Source: a virus
Length of the DNA stretch: 45,228 bases
Virus record (IMG/VR): IMGVR_UViG_3300010396_000019
Location: 1-45,228 of that record
Strand: one strand, 5' to 3'
Made by a program: the position numbers and the translations under genes. The notes below the pieces were generated by a model. The model did not search any database. It was not told the origin of the DNA and worked only from the letters and a program-made list of their open reading frames with translations. Shown piece by piece: positions 15,767 through 22,904 of this stretch. Position 1 is the stretch's first letter; each line of letters starts with the position of its first letter.

Positions 15767-16651
15767 GTGAACGTACAAATTATTGAAGAAAGAATGCGGA
15801 AGATCGATGGGCTCTCTTTGAAATCGGGCGCGCATTCTCCCGATTCTACATTTTGCGTGATGGAGGCAGTCGCTTTCGTCGCGGGCGAAAAGTGGAGCGA
15901 TTCACCGGAGTGCGTATGTCCCGTGATTGCCGCGTTCATGCGTTCGTGGAATGATGCGCTTCCGAGCGATACAGAGCGGGACAGGCTTCTAAAGCCTCTC
16001 ATTTCCAAGATCATCAACACCCGGAGTAAAAAACTAGAGAATCGACGCGCGTTAATGGCGGCTGACTGGCTCGTGCGCGTGAATACACCTGCTTGGCTTC
16101 GCCTCGCTGGCTTGGCGAAGCAGGCCGAATTACTTGCGGCGCTTCCTGAAATTACGAGCATGGAACAAATTCCGTCTATCCGCGAACCGATTGAAGCGGT
16201 TAGGCGCGATGCAAATGCGGCGCGGGCTGCGGCGTGGGCTGCGGCGGGGGATGCGGCGGGGGATGCGGCGCGGGATGCGGCGCGGGCTGCGGCGCGGGCT
16301 GCGGCGTGGGCTGCGGCGCGGGCTGCGGCGTGGGCTGCGGCGCGGGATGCGGCGTGGGATGCGGCGCGGGATGCGGCGCGGGATGCGGCGTGGGCTGCGG
16401 CGCGGGATGCGGCGCGGGATGCGGCGCGGGCTGCGGCGTGGGATGCGGCGCGGGCTGCGGCGTGGGATGCGGCGTGGGATGCGGCGCGGGATGCGGCGGG
16501 GGCTGCGGCGTTGGCTGCGGCGTTGGCTGCGGCGCGGGCTGCGGCGTGGGCTGCGGCGTGGGCTGCGGCGAATAAAAAAATTGCCGCCACAAAGGAAGAA
16601 TTGCAGTTGTCTGCCGTGAAGCTCGTTGAGCGTATGGCCTCATTGGTGTGA
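15767..16651 (+). CDS. Alanine-repeat protein (Imm5-like/phage unknown)
   Basis: This is a 294-residue protein. GTG 15767 is chosen because GGAGG lies four bases upstream and conserved-looking sequence begins there. Residues 25-150 are a globular domain (CVMEAVAFVAGEKWSD, CPVIAAFMRSWND, RLLKPLISKI, ADWLVRVNTPAWLRLAGL) of a kind I have seen as an unannotated family in phages. From about 150 to 268 follows a 29-unit repeat of four residues, (R/W/G/L)(A/D)AA, encoded by a 12-bp DNA repeat. A short tail (KKIAATKEELQLSAVKLVER) ends the protein. Ala-rich stretches of this type occur in proteins annotated as putative immunity (Imm5-like). Function unknown. Confidence 0.65.
   Translation: MNVQIIEERMRKIDGLSLKSGAHSPDSTFCVMEAVAFVAGEKWSDSPECVCPVIAAFMRSWNDALPSDTERDRLLKPLISKIINTRSKKLENRRALMAADWLVRVNTPAWLRLAGLAKQAELLAALPEITSMEQIPSIREPIEAVRRDANAARAAAWAAAGDAAGDAARDAARAAARAAAWAAARAAAWAAARDAAWDAARDAARDAAWAAARDAARDAARAAAWDAARAAAWDAAWDAARDAAGAAALAAALAAARAAAWAAAWAAANKKIAATKEELQLSAVKLVERMASLV
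16216..16570 (+). repeat. 12-bp tandem repeat array (about 29 units)
   Basis: The unit is GCGGCG-NGGG-(A/C)T. Only two positions vary much: the first base of the Arg/Trp/Gly codon and the middle base of the Asp/Ala codon. It keeps every frame open on both strands, so all long frames here other than the gene at 15767 are artefacts. A GGG in nearly every unit gives the plus strand potential for G-quadruplexes. Confidence 0.95.
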
Positions 16652-16657
16652 GGCGGG

Positions 16658-16690
16658 ACGGCCCCGCGCGAACGAGGCCGTATTGTTTGG
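16658..16690 (+). terminator. Candidate terminator after the alanine-repeat gene
   Basis: ACGGCC at 16658-16663 pairs with GGCCGT at 16676-16681 (12-base loop), followed by ATTGTTTGG. The T-tract is short, so the strength is uncertain. Confidence 0.4.
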
Positions 16691-16731
16691 TAGGTAGCTG
16701 AGGGGCCTAAAACTAATTCGGAGGCTCCGCT

Positions 16732-16980
16732 ATGGGAAAGCTGATTCACAGTTTCAGATTTCGCGCGGATGACGAGCTGCACGATTGGATCGAAGAGCAG
16801 AGCATGATCGAGGATTTGCCGTCGCATTTAGTTATCCGCCGCACGATGCGGGAAGCCATGAAACGACAACGAGAATTTAACCGCAAGTGTAACGAGGGGT
16901 TTTTATCGGTCGGCGAGAGCAAGCCGGGACTCAAGAGGTCGCGCGAGGACTCGGAAGGTCACGAAAGGAAAAGGGCATGA
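16732..16980 (+). CDS. Small basic helical protein, possible DNA-binding
   Basis: This is an 82-residue protein with GGAGG before ATG 16732. The opening SFRFRADDELHDWIEEQS and the LPSHLVIRRTMREAMKRQ helix recall a ribbon-helix-helix fold (strand, helix, helix), while the C-terminus is a basic, disordered tail. It may be a second early regulator. It overlaps the next gene by ATGA and starts a run of coupled small genes. Confidence 0.6.
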   Translation: MGKLIHSFRFRADDELHDWIEEQSMIEDLPSHLVIRRTMREAMKRQREFNRKCNEGFLSVGESKPGLKRSREDSEGHERKRA

Positions 16981-17156
16981 AGCAAGCCAGCTCGCACGTT
17001 GTTCTGCAAGGTGGAGGGACGGAAGGCGGAGCGAAGTGCTTACGCTGCGGCGCAACGCTCATCGTGCAACTTCCTTGCCGCGTAGACGATTGGTGCGATG
17101 CGATGCGCAAGTTCGAGGCGCGTCACAGCGATTGCCCGGAACTGGATAGGCCATGA
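16977..17156 (+). CDS. Small zinc-finger-like protein
   Basis: This is a 59-residue protein between two ATGA overlaps. CLRC (21-24), C34, C40 and the HSDC ending are plausible zinc ligands. No family recognised. Confidence 0.55.
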   Translation: MKQASSHVVLQGGGTEGGAKCLRCGATLIVQLPCRVDDWCDAMRKFEARHSDCPELDRP

Positions 17157-17362
17157 CCGCAACCCAGGTCTTTTTCTATGCGGTCGTGGTTCTGTTTCTA
17201 ACCGGAATTGCTTACGGAGTCGGCTACAGATTCGGCAGGAAAGATTCTTGGGAATTAGTGCAGAAGTCAGCAGCCGAATTACTGGAAGCCGCTTTGCAAA
17301 TTTTGGAACAGGTCGATCCAGAACGGGCGGCAAAATTGCGCGCTCAAGCCGAGAAATCATGA
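17153..17362 (+). CDS. Small membrane-anchored protein
   Basis: This is a 69-residue protein with one N-terminal membrane helix (6-24, VFFYAVVVLFLTGIAYGVG). A basic RFGRK follows, then a cytoplasmic helical tail (ELLEAALQILEQVD, ERAAKLRAQAEK) that looks like a coiled coil. It is the first of two consecutive small membrane genes. An early role such as superinfection exclusion is conceivable. Confidence 0.6.
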   Translation: MTATQVFFYAVVVLFLTGIAYGVGYRFGRKDSWELVQKSAAELLEAALQILEQVDPERAAKLRAQAEKS

Positions 17363-17538
17363 CCTCATGGGCGTTTGCGCATCCGTGGATGACGTTCTTT
17401 TTGGCCATCAGCTTAATTTGGGCGATAGATCACATCGTCACTTCGTTCAGCCCACCGGAGAGGACAAGGAGCCATGACCACAACCCAACTAACCTTCGCC
17501 GACATTCCGGTGCCGAAGCCGAAAAGGTACGAGTTTGA
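17359..17538 (+). CDS. Small single-span membrane protein
   Basis: This is a 59-residue protein read from ATG 17359 (ATGA overlap). One hydrophobic helix is visible at 8-28 (HPWMTFFLAISLIWAIDHIVT). The polar tail overlaps the next gene by 65 bases. The last 25 residues may be meaningless sequence dictated by that overlap. Confidence 0.5.
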   Translation: MTSWAFAHPWMTFFLAISLIWAIDHIVTSFSPPERTRSHDHNPTNLRRHSGAEAEKVRV

Positions 17539-17767
17539 AAAGCAGGCGCGTGCAATTTGCGAGGCGGTAGGGGATGGCGAGTATCGCTCGCTGGCACAGA
17601 TCGAAACCGCTCTCAATTATCGCTACGGGCAAAGCGGGATATCGGCACGTATCAGGGAACTGCATCGCGGATTACTTCCGGGCTGGGACTCGCAGCACAA
17701 GACCGAGCGGGCCAACGGAGCGTTTACGGTGCATCACTTCTATCGAATTTGGAAGGTGACGCCATGA
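17474..17767 (+). CDS. Winged-helix-like DNA-binding protein
   Basis: This is a 97-residue protein with GGAG upstream. Residues 25-64 have the layout of a winged helix: ARAICEAVGDGEYRSLAQIE, then SGISARIRELHRG as recognition helix. A beta wing follows (FTVHHFYRIWKV). It resembles small phage proteins with an alternative helicase- or regulator-type wHTH domain. The role could be transcriptional control or replication accessory. It overlaps the next gene by ATGA. Confidence 0.6.
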   Translation: MTTTQLTFADIPVPKPKRYEFEKQARAICEAVGDGEYRSLAQIETALNYRYGQSGISARIRELHRGLLPGWDSQHKTERANGAFTVHHFYRIWKVTP

Positions 17768-18009
17768 ATCGCAGGCTTTCACTGATCGAGACGCGAAAAG
17801 AAATCGATCTTTGCACATCGTTCGTTTATCCGCCGATTCCGATCCGTAATTACGACTGGTCGGCAATCGACGCCAATACTTACGAAGTTAGCTACGAAGG
17901 CGAAGACGAAACCGGCTCGCTTTACACCGTTGGCGGAGCAAGCGGAAACGGAAGCACAGAGCAGGAAGCTATTGACTCTTTGATTGACGAAATTCTGGAG
18001 GCCGCATGA
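17764..18009 (+). CDS. Small acidic hypothetical protein
   Basis: This is an 81-residue protein between two ATGA overlaps. The middle has an antiparallel beta hairpin (DANTYEVSYEGEDETGSLYTVGG), which is followed by a closing acidic helix (TEQEAIDSLIDEILEAA). The strongly acidic, compact character is reminiscent of DNA-mimic or inhibitor proteins. No family recognised. Confidence 0.55.
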   Translation: MNRRLSLIETRKEIDLCTSFVYPPIPIRNYDWSAIDANTYEVSYEGEDETGSLYTVGGASGNGSTEQEAIDSLIDEILEAA

Positions 18010-18413
18010 ACCGCATAGACCATTTCATCGAACACGCGCTGCCGCAACTGCTGGAGAGGCAAGCGCAGCTTACAAAAGTTTCCCACTCGTCTGGCGAGCG
18101 GGAGCCGGGAGCCGTGGCTCAGGGAGGGGCGCGGCTCTCGGAAGTTATCTGCAAGAACTGCGGGCTACCCATCGAAAAGATCATCGATCCTTGGGGCGGC
18201 GAGCATGGCTGGCATCACCCGACAATCGAGCGCGAAGTCACGGACGAAAACGGCTACGACGTGAGAGTACATGCGACATTTTGCCAGAACGATCAGGGCG
18301 AAGCAGAGCCGGAAACCTTCCGCAATCCCGGCCAATCGCTCAGCGACCAAGAGCACGCACGCATCGATGCACGGCGGATGGACAGCCTGGAACGCAGGGC
18401 AGGAGGGGAGTGA
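18006..18413 (+). CDS. Hypothetical protein with cysteine/histidine cluster
   Basis: This is a 135-residue protein with a helical N-terminus. CKNCG (49-53), HGWHH (66-70) and C93 form a likely zinc site that resembles degenerate treble-clef folds. A polar C-terminal helix follows. It is coupled upstream by ATGA. Function unknown. Confidence 0.55.
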   Translation: MNRIDHFIEHALPQLLERQAQLTKVSHSSGEREPGAVAQGGARLSEVICKNCGLPIEKIIDPWGGEHGWHHPTIEREVTDENGYDVRVHATFCQNDQGEAEPETFRNPGQSLSDQEHARIDARRMDSLERRAGGE

Positions 18414-18416
18414 GCC

Positions 18417-18725
18417 ATGACCACGACCACACCAAGCCGCCGCTGGTACGACGAGCAGTTAGACGCAGAGTACGAGCGCAAATACGCAGCCTTGCAAGCG
18501 CGGCAGGACATTGCCGAGCGGCGCGAGCAGCACGCCGAGATTATCCGGCTGCGGCCTTTGGTGCAGGCAGCGGAAGTCGCGCGGGGCAAGAAAAAGTCGC
18601 TCGCGGATCATTTGTGGACCGCAGTCTCTGCCGTGATCGTGCTGGGCGGAGTCATGTGGGGCGCGTGGTACCTGCTGGCGCCCGTGATCATGTACTGGAT
18701 GCTGATGGCGGGGTTTGGGAGATAG
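18417..18725 (+). CDS. C-terminally membrane-anchored coiled-coil protein
   Basis: This is a 102-residue protein. Residues 10-60 form a charged helix (DEQLDAEYERKYAALQARQDIAE... region) and 64-99 are one or two membrane segments (LWTAVSAVIVLGGVMWGAW and LLAPVIMYWMLMAGF). This gives a cytoplasmic coiled coil tethered to the inner membrane. A host-takeover or exclusion role is possible. It is the third small membrane protein in 1.6 kb. Confidence 0.6.
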   Translation: MTTTTPSRRWYDEQLDAEYERKYAALQARQDIAERREQHAEIIRLRPLVQAAEVARGKKKSLADHLWTAVSAVIVLGGVMWGAWYLLAPVIMYWMLMAGFGR

Positions 18726-18734
18726 GAGAAAACG

Positions 18735-19334
18735 TTGAGAGAAGAAAAGCCTTTGAAATGGAACGACTGGCCACGGACTCTGCCTGAAAAGCAGATTAAG
18801 CATTCAGGGTGGAAAAAGCCGTGGACCTACTACAGCGATGCCCTCGCAAAGGAATTTTCGCGCATGGGCGTCACCGCATCTGTTATCACGGTGAACGATT
18901 CGTACAGCCGCGATGCCGGTGTGTGCGTTTGGTTCTCGCGTCAGAAGAAAAATGAGGACTTCACGTGGCGCGACATCCTCGAACTAAAAAAGCCCTACCC
19001 GTCCGTCGAGGAAATCCATGCGGCCTATAAGGCTCAGGCCCGCAAGCATCACCCGGATACCGGCGGCGACATTGAGATTTTCAGGCTGGTCGATCAGGCG
19101 AAGAGAAACGCCATCGCATGGGTGGACCGAGCAGAAGGGCGTCACTTCGACTACGCGATTGCAGCCGATTCCTTTGCGGAGCGCCGCTTAAACCTAGCCG
19201 CGATTGTTGGCACTATTCAGGCCATTCGCAAAATCGAGCGCTGCGGCACATCCGCTCTCATGGAGCGCACGTTCCAAGCCTTCGCGGCTTTGAATGCAGG
19301 GGAGGCGATACATGGCACAACCGTTTCTTCTTAA
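18735..19334 (+). CDS. J-domain (DnaJ-like) protein
   Basis: This is a 199-residue protein read from TTG 18735 with AGGAGA upstream. Residues 89-122 contain a short J domain: an IHAAYKAQARKHHPDTGG helix-HPD (106-108)-turn, then the next helix. HPD is the element that stimulates Hsp70 ATPase. The N-terminal 85 residues form a separate unknown alpha/beta domain, and a helical C-terminus follows. The protein probably recruits host DnaK to a phage process such as replication initiation or virion assembly. Confidence 0.7.
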   Translation: MREEKPLKWNDWPRTLPEKQIKHSGWKKPWTYYSDALAKEFSRMGVTASVITVNDSYSRDAGVCVWFSRQKKNEDFTWRDILELKKPYPSVEEIHAAYKAQARKHHPDTGGDIEIFRLVDQAKRNAIAWVDRAEGRHFDYAIAADSFAERRLNLAAIVGTIQAIRKIERCGTSALMERTFQAFAALNAGEAIHGTTVSS

Positions 19335-19746
19335 CGGGGAAGTGGACGGAGCCGCAGAGCTTAAAGAATTGCGCTCTCGCGTTGAAGAGTTGGAGAGAAA
19401 TGCCGAGAGGATCAGAGAACAGTCGGAGGAAGCGGCACAGCGAACGGTTGAGGCCATCTTGCGAAAGATGTTCTCTCAGTTGCATCAGGCGACTTCGGTG
19501 CTAATTGGCGAAAAAGAAGCGCCGAGTACCGGAAGTTCTACCGTTTGGCCGGACCGCATCGCTAAGGCACGCCCGACTCACGCCCGCATCCTTCAGGCCC
19601 TTTTGGACGGCGGCGGCGAAATGACGCTCCAGCAGATACGGACCGTCACAAAATATGGCGGCAACACTTCGACTTATCTAAACGAGTTGGCAGCCAAGAA
19701 CTGGGTGCAAAAAATCGCTTCGGGTATATGGGCCTTGAAAGGGTAG
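19312..19746 (+). CDS. Coiled-coil plus winged-helix protein
   Basis: This is a 144-residue protein. ATG 19312 has GGGGAGG six bases upstream; an in-frame ATG at 19294 lacks one. Residues 10-50 are a strong coiled coil (ELKELRSRVEELERNAERI). The C-terminal 60 residues form a winged helix (ARILQALLDGGGEMTLQQI, NTSTYLNELAAKNWVQ, ASGIWAL). A dimeric DNA-binding regulator is the likely class. Confidence 0.6.
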   Translation: MAQPFLLNGEVDGAAELKELRSRVEELERNAERIREQSEEAAQRTVEAILRKMFSQLHQATSVLIGEKEAPSTGSSTVWPDRIAKARPTHARILQALLDGGGEMTLQQIRTVTKYGGNTSTYLNELAAKNWVQKIASGIWALKG

Positions 19747-19748
19747 CC

Positions 19749-19940
19749 ATGATCGCACTGCATCTGGAATGCACCTTGAGCGACCTGGCCCGCGCAGGCG
19801 AGTTAGGCCCTGCGATAGAGGAGCTTGCGCGAATCGAGCACTTCACCGCGCAGGAACTTTTGGACTGCATGTCGAGCGAGAAGATAGCGGTACTGGTGGA
19901 ACGGGATGCGGAACGGAATCCGGCGGTAGAGGAGTTGTGA
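19749..19940 (+). CDS. Small acidic helical protein
   Basis: This is a 63-residue protein. ATG 19749 follows GAAAGG at the right spacing; an in-frame ATG at 19728 lies within the upstream gene. It is all helical with many acidic residues and a single cysteine. No family recognised. Confidence 0.5.
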   Translation: MIALHLECTLSDLARAGELGPAIEELARIEHFTAQELLDCMSSEKIAVLVERDAERNPAVEEL

Positions 19941-19942
19941 CG

Positions 19943-20239
19943 ATGGCACGGAAACGCAAGCTGAAGGCGATTGACTACATCCGCGAGGGCTGGTGCAGAT
20001 ATTACGCAGCACTCGATAAAAATAAGCGTCCGATAGGTGTAAGGGATTCCAGGGCTGCGGAATGGTGCTCAAACGGGGCGATCTTCGCAGCATATCCGGA
20101 AATCGACTCCATTATTGCGGCTCAGAACAAACTGGCATCGGTAATAGGCGTAAGAGTTTCCGGCATCCCCGAATGGAACAACGATCCCAGCCGCACCAAG
20201 CGCCAAGTGCTCGCAGCGTTCAGGAAGGCAGGCATCTAG
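19943..20239 (+). CDS. DUF6197-like conserved phage protein
   Basis: This is a 98-residue protein from ATG 19943 (GGAG upstream). The stretch EGWCRYYAALDKNKRPIGV followed by AAEWCSNGAIFAA matches the style of DUF6197, a family of unknown function found in phages and plasmids. In that family the two W-C motifs are conserved. The last part is helical and polar. It may act with host nucleic acid metabolism but nothing is established. Confidence 0.6.
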   Translation: MARKRKLKAIDYIREGWCRYYAALDKNKRPIGVRDSRAAEWCSNGAIFAAYPEIDSIIAAQNKLASVIGVRVSGIPEWNNDPSRTKRQVLAAFRKAGI

Positions 20240-20243
20240 TCCC

Positions 20244-20654
20244 ATGCCGCGCGGACACAAAATAGATCTGGAGCGCACGGCCTGGATGGTCGCAATCGGC
20301 TGGCACACCGACCCGGCCAGCTTTGTCTCCCGCGAAGGCAAGCTGCTTTTGCACGGCGACGATTGGGAGCGCATGAAGCAGCGCGTGTGGCTGCGCGATA
20401 AGGGCAAGTGCAAGCTGTGCAAAAAGTCCTGCTGGGACGGCGAATCGGCCATTGCCGACCCGGACCATATCGTGAAGCGCAGCGATGGCGGTGGAGACGA
20501 ACTATCTAACCTGCGCGTTTTGTGCCGGGCTTGCCACAACGCGCGCCATCCCGAGAAACAGGTGCGCTTCGGAAAGTACTGCGAGCAGGCGGTCAAGGAC
20601 TTCGAAGCAATTTACGCAAAAGGAGAAACAAATGTTGAAGATCACCAAGAGTAG
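20244..20654 (+). CDS. HNH endonuclease
   Basis: This is a 136-residue protein. The zinc-ribbon HNH motif is complete: CKLC (56-59), DPDHIVKRSDGG with D74-H75, N89 and CRACHNARH (94-102). Such stand-alone HNH enzymes are found near recombination or packaging genes and nick or cut DNA. It directly precedes the Sak4-type ATPase, which suggests a role in recombination or replication. It overlaps the next gene by 23 bases. Confidence 0.8.
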   Translation: MPRGHKIDLERTAWMVAIGWHTDPASFVSREGKLLLHGDDWERMKQRVWLRDKGKCKLCKKSCWDGESAIADPDHIVKRSDGGGDELSNLRVLCRACHNARHPEKQVRFGKYCEQAVKDFEAIYAKGETNVEDHQE

Positions 20655-21528
20655 CGACCCTCTCCCGGTAGAGAGAATCAATCTGTGCATCTACGGAGCA
20701 CCCGGTCTTGGCAAAACGACTCTGGCGTTTACGGCGGAAAGCCCGTTGCTCCTCGATTGCGACGGCGGCGCGCACCGAGCAAAGAACCGCAAAGATACCG
20801 TGCGCGTTTCTTCGTGGGCCGATATTGCCGCAATCGAGCAGGGCGACTTAGCGCCTTACAAGACCGTAATTCTCGACACAGCCGGCAGGGCGCTCGATTT
20901 TCTGACGGGCGACATTATCGCCAAGAATCCGAAACTGGGACGCGGCGGAGCGTTGACACTTCAGGGCTTCGGGGAACTAAAAACTAGGTTTTCCTCCTAT
21001 CTAAAGATGCTGCGCACATTCGGCAAGGATGTAGTGCTGATTGCCCACATGGACGAACAGCGCAGCGGCGACGATGTAATCGAACGTCTTGATGTTCAGG
21101 GCGGATCAAAGGGAGAGATTTACAAGTCGGTGGACGCGATGGGGCGTATCTACATGCAGGGCAATGAATGGAAGCTCGACTTCAACCCGCGCGAAAACTC
21201 ATTCGGTAAGAACCCCTGCAATCTCCCGGTTATGCCTGTGCTTCTGTCCAGCACGAATCTACTCGGCGAAGTGAACGCGACGATAAAAGACCGCCTCAAC
21301 CAAGAATCGGAAAAGAGCAAAGAGGCCAACGCGGAAATGGAAAAGTGGGCAAAGTGGGTTTCCGATTGCACGCGGGCCGAGGAGATCAATCAGCTTTTGC
21401 CAAAGGCGAAGGATGCGACTCAGGCAATCCGTTCGCTGGTAGCGAGCCGTGCCAAGACCCTCAAACTGGTCTGGAATGGTACTTCTCTGCGCTACGAAAG
21501 CCAGAAGGAAACCGCCAATGCAGCTTGA
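20632..21528 (+). CDS. Sak4-like RecA-fold recombination ATPase
   Basis: This is a 298-residue protein with AGGAG six bases before ATG 20632. It has a Walker A GAPGLGKTT (22-30), Walker B VILDTAG (79-85), and a RecA-like core with the VVLIAHMDE strand near 142-150. The layout matches the AAA_24/Sak4 group of phage proteins that bind single-stranded DNA and promote annealing or strand exchange. The exonuclease gene follows with an 11-base overlap, the usual recombinase-nuclease pair. Confidence 0.75.
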   Translation: MLKITKSSDPLPVERINLCIYGAPGLGKTTLAFTAESPLLLDCDGGAHRAKNRKDTVRVSSWADIAAIEQGDLAPYKTVILDTAGRALDFLTGDIIAKNPKLGRGGALTLQGFGELKTRFSSYLKMLRTFGKDVVLIAHMDEQRSGDDVIERLDVQGGSKGEIYKSVDAMGRIYMQGNEWKLDFNPRENSFGKNPCNLPVMPVLLSSTNLLGEVNATIKDRLNQESEKSKEANAEMEKWAKWVSDCTRAEEINQLLPKAKDATQAIRSLVASRAKTLKLVWNGTSLRYESQKETANAA

Positions 21529-22171
21529 CCGCATCAGCGTATCGAACCTGGATTACTTCCGGGAATGGCGCAAGGACGAGGAGTCCGAAGTTGAATCGCT
21601 ATTGCGCCGCATTCGGGGTGAGGAGCCGCCCAGTCCGCAAATGGAGGCTGGCACGGCGCTCCATGCTGTGCTCGAAAACGCCAAAGAGGGAGAGTTCGAT
21701 TACCTTGAGTCCGACCGTTACCGATTTTACTTCTCCAGCGACATATCGATCTATCTTCCTCCGATCCGCGAAATGAGAATCAGCAAGCAATATGCTGGCT
21801 TGGAAGTGCGCGGCCGGGTTGACGGAGTTTTGGGGCATAACACGGTGCTCGATTACAAGAGCACTGGGCAATTCGACCCGGAGCGGCTATTGAGCGGCTT
21901 TCAATGGCGCTTTTACCTCGACATGCTGGGAATGGAGCACTTCGCTTGGAAGGTGTTGGTGATTCGCGAGACGGAAACTCCGTTTCACTTCGATGTAATC
22001 GATGCGCACGATCTAACCCAGCACCGCTATGAAGGAATCGAGAGGGAGTGCGCGGCTCTGGCGGAAGACTTCTCTGCGTTCATTCAGCAGTTTCCCGAGC
22101 TCGTAATCGAACTTCCGAAGGCGGAACTACCAAATCTCGATGCTTGGATCAAAGGAGCGGCACATGCCTGA
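21518..22171 (+). CDS. RecB/Cas4-like PD-(D/E)XK exonuclease
   Basis: This is a 217-residue protein read from ATG 21518, which lies inside the end of the upstream gene. GTALH (45-49) supplies the first conserved His, and VDGVL and LDYKS give catalytic D102, D112 and K114. These are the motifs of the PDDEXK_1 nuclease superfamily. With the Sak4-like partner it would resect double-strand ends and load the annealing protein, as in phage recombination modules. Confidence 0.75.
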   Translation: MQLDRISVSNLDYFREWRKDEESEVESLLRRIRGEEPPSPQMEAGTALHAVLENAKEGEFDYLESDRYRFYFSSDISIYLPPIREMRISKQYAGLEVRGRVDGVLGHNTVLDYKSTGQFDPERLLSGFQWRFYLDMLGMEHFAWKVLVIRETETPFHFDVIDAHDLTQHRYEGIERECAALAEDFSAFIQQFPELVIELPKAELPNLDAWIKGAAHA

Positions 22172-22340
22172 CCCTAACGAGCTAGGCGCCCTGTGGCTCA
22201 AGAAGTCTCATAAAGGCGTCGTGTACATGTCGGGAACCATTGACGGCAAGTCCGTGGTCGTGTTCAAAAACAAGAATAAGAATAACGACAAACAGCCGGA
22301 CTACCGCGTGCTTCTGTCTACGCCGCGCGAAGGAAACTGA
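22164..22340 (+). CDS. Small beta-rich phage protein
   Basis: This is a 58-residue protein with AAAGGAG before ATG 22164. It is nearly all strand (GALWLKKSHKGVVYMSGTI, KSVVVFKNKNKN, PDYRVLLSTP). The layout resembles small phage proteins related to DUF736. Some members sit next to recombination genes and may bind single-stranded DNA. The start lies inside the exonuclease gene end. Confidence 0.55.
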   Translation: MPDPNELGALWLKKSHKGVVYMSGTIDGKSVVVFKNKNKNNDKQPDYRVLLSTPREGN

Positions 22341-22660
22341 TGCCTAGTAAGCGCGCTGCTATCGACTGGCTGAAGTTTGAATGCGACAACGGGCGCGGAG
22401 ACGAACCTTGCCATGTGATCGACATCAAAAAAGAGCAGAAGGCTCGCATCAATAACGATGGCCCGCAACCAAAGACGAAATTCGCAATCGAGACAGATTC
22501 ACCAGACGTGTACTCGCGCATGAATAGAGAGAAGGACCGGGTAATCAAGCGTGTAGGGAACAAAGCGGTAGCTGTGGACTTGCTCGCCCGCGCATGGGAA
22601 ACGCTGACGGATCAAGTGCTTGACCGGATTCTAGCGAGCGAGGAAATGCAATCGTATTGA
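22340..22660 (+). CDS. Hypothetical basic protein
   Basis: This is a 106-residue protein. A helical N-terminus (KRAAIDWLKFECD) is followed by a polar loop and two helices (SRMNREKDRVIKRVGNKA, LLARAWETLTDQVLDRILA). There is no recognised family. It closes the recombination cluster and is followed by a structured non-coding stretch. Confidence 0.5.
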   Translation: MPSKRAAIDWLKFECDNGRGDEPCHVIDIKKEQKARINNDGPQPKTKFAIETDSPDVYSRMNREKDRVIKRVGNKAVAVDLLARAWETLTDQVLDRILASEEMQSY

Positions 22661-22904
22661 CTTTCGCGGTCGGCGTGTATGGACACGCGATCACTAGTAG
22701 CAAAGCCGGGAGCGGGGTCGCGGTGCGCTCTTGAAACGCAAAGCACCTGTGAAAAATTATCCGACCGGACAGAGAGCACGTAGGTCGGCCCGGAGTTAAT
22801 TGCTAGAGCGGGTATCAAGCCCCGCACCGCGAGACGTGGGCACAGAGCTAGGCGTAGCTCAGTCTGGTAGAGCATAGGGCTAGAAACCCTAGGTAGGGGA
22901 GCGA
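22661..22904 (+). ncRNA. Structured non-coding stretch with tRNA-like end
   Basis: A 244-bp gap without genes is dense with short perfect stems: GCGTGT-atgg-ACACGC (22673-22688), GGTGC/GCACC (22722-22747), CCGACC/GGTCGG (22761-22788) and GCGGG/CCCGC (22808-22825), then the tRNA-like half. It is the longest non-coding stretch of the early region. I read it as a structured RNA or a decayed tRNA cluster; no intact cloverleaf is visible. Confidence 0.4.
22848..22904 (+). tRNA. tRNA 5' half remnant ending in next start codon
   Basis: The order is canonical for a tRNA: seven-base acceptor strand CTAGGCG, T-A, D-stem GCTC/GAGC with AGTCTGGTA loop, A, anticodon stem TAGGG/CCCTA with loop CTAGAAA. 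The variable region GGTAG follows. The expected T-stem is not complementary. Taken literally the anticodon is AGA, which is unusual in bacteria. Where the T-loop core CGAAT should be, the sequence gives GCGAATG, and the ATG is the start of the next gene. It is therefore a remnant, not a working tRNA. Confidence 0.5.

Noticed and set aside
15622-16827. A 401-codon minus-strand frame and several plus-strand frames over the alanine repeat
   Set aside because: The 12-bp GC repeat lacks stop codons in all six frames. Only the plus frame from 15767 has a ribosome site and a non-repetitive globular domain.
22848-22904. A functional tRNA
   Set aside because: No T-stem, no complete acceptor and no CCA end; the anticodon AGA would be unusual in a bacterium. 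Only the 5' half is convincing.
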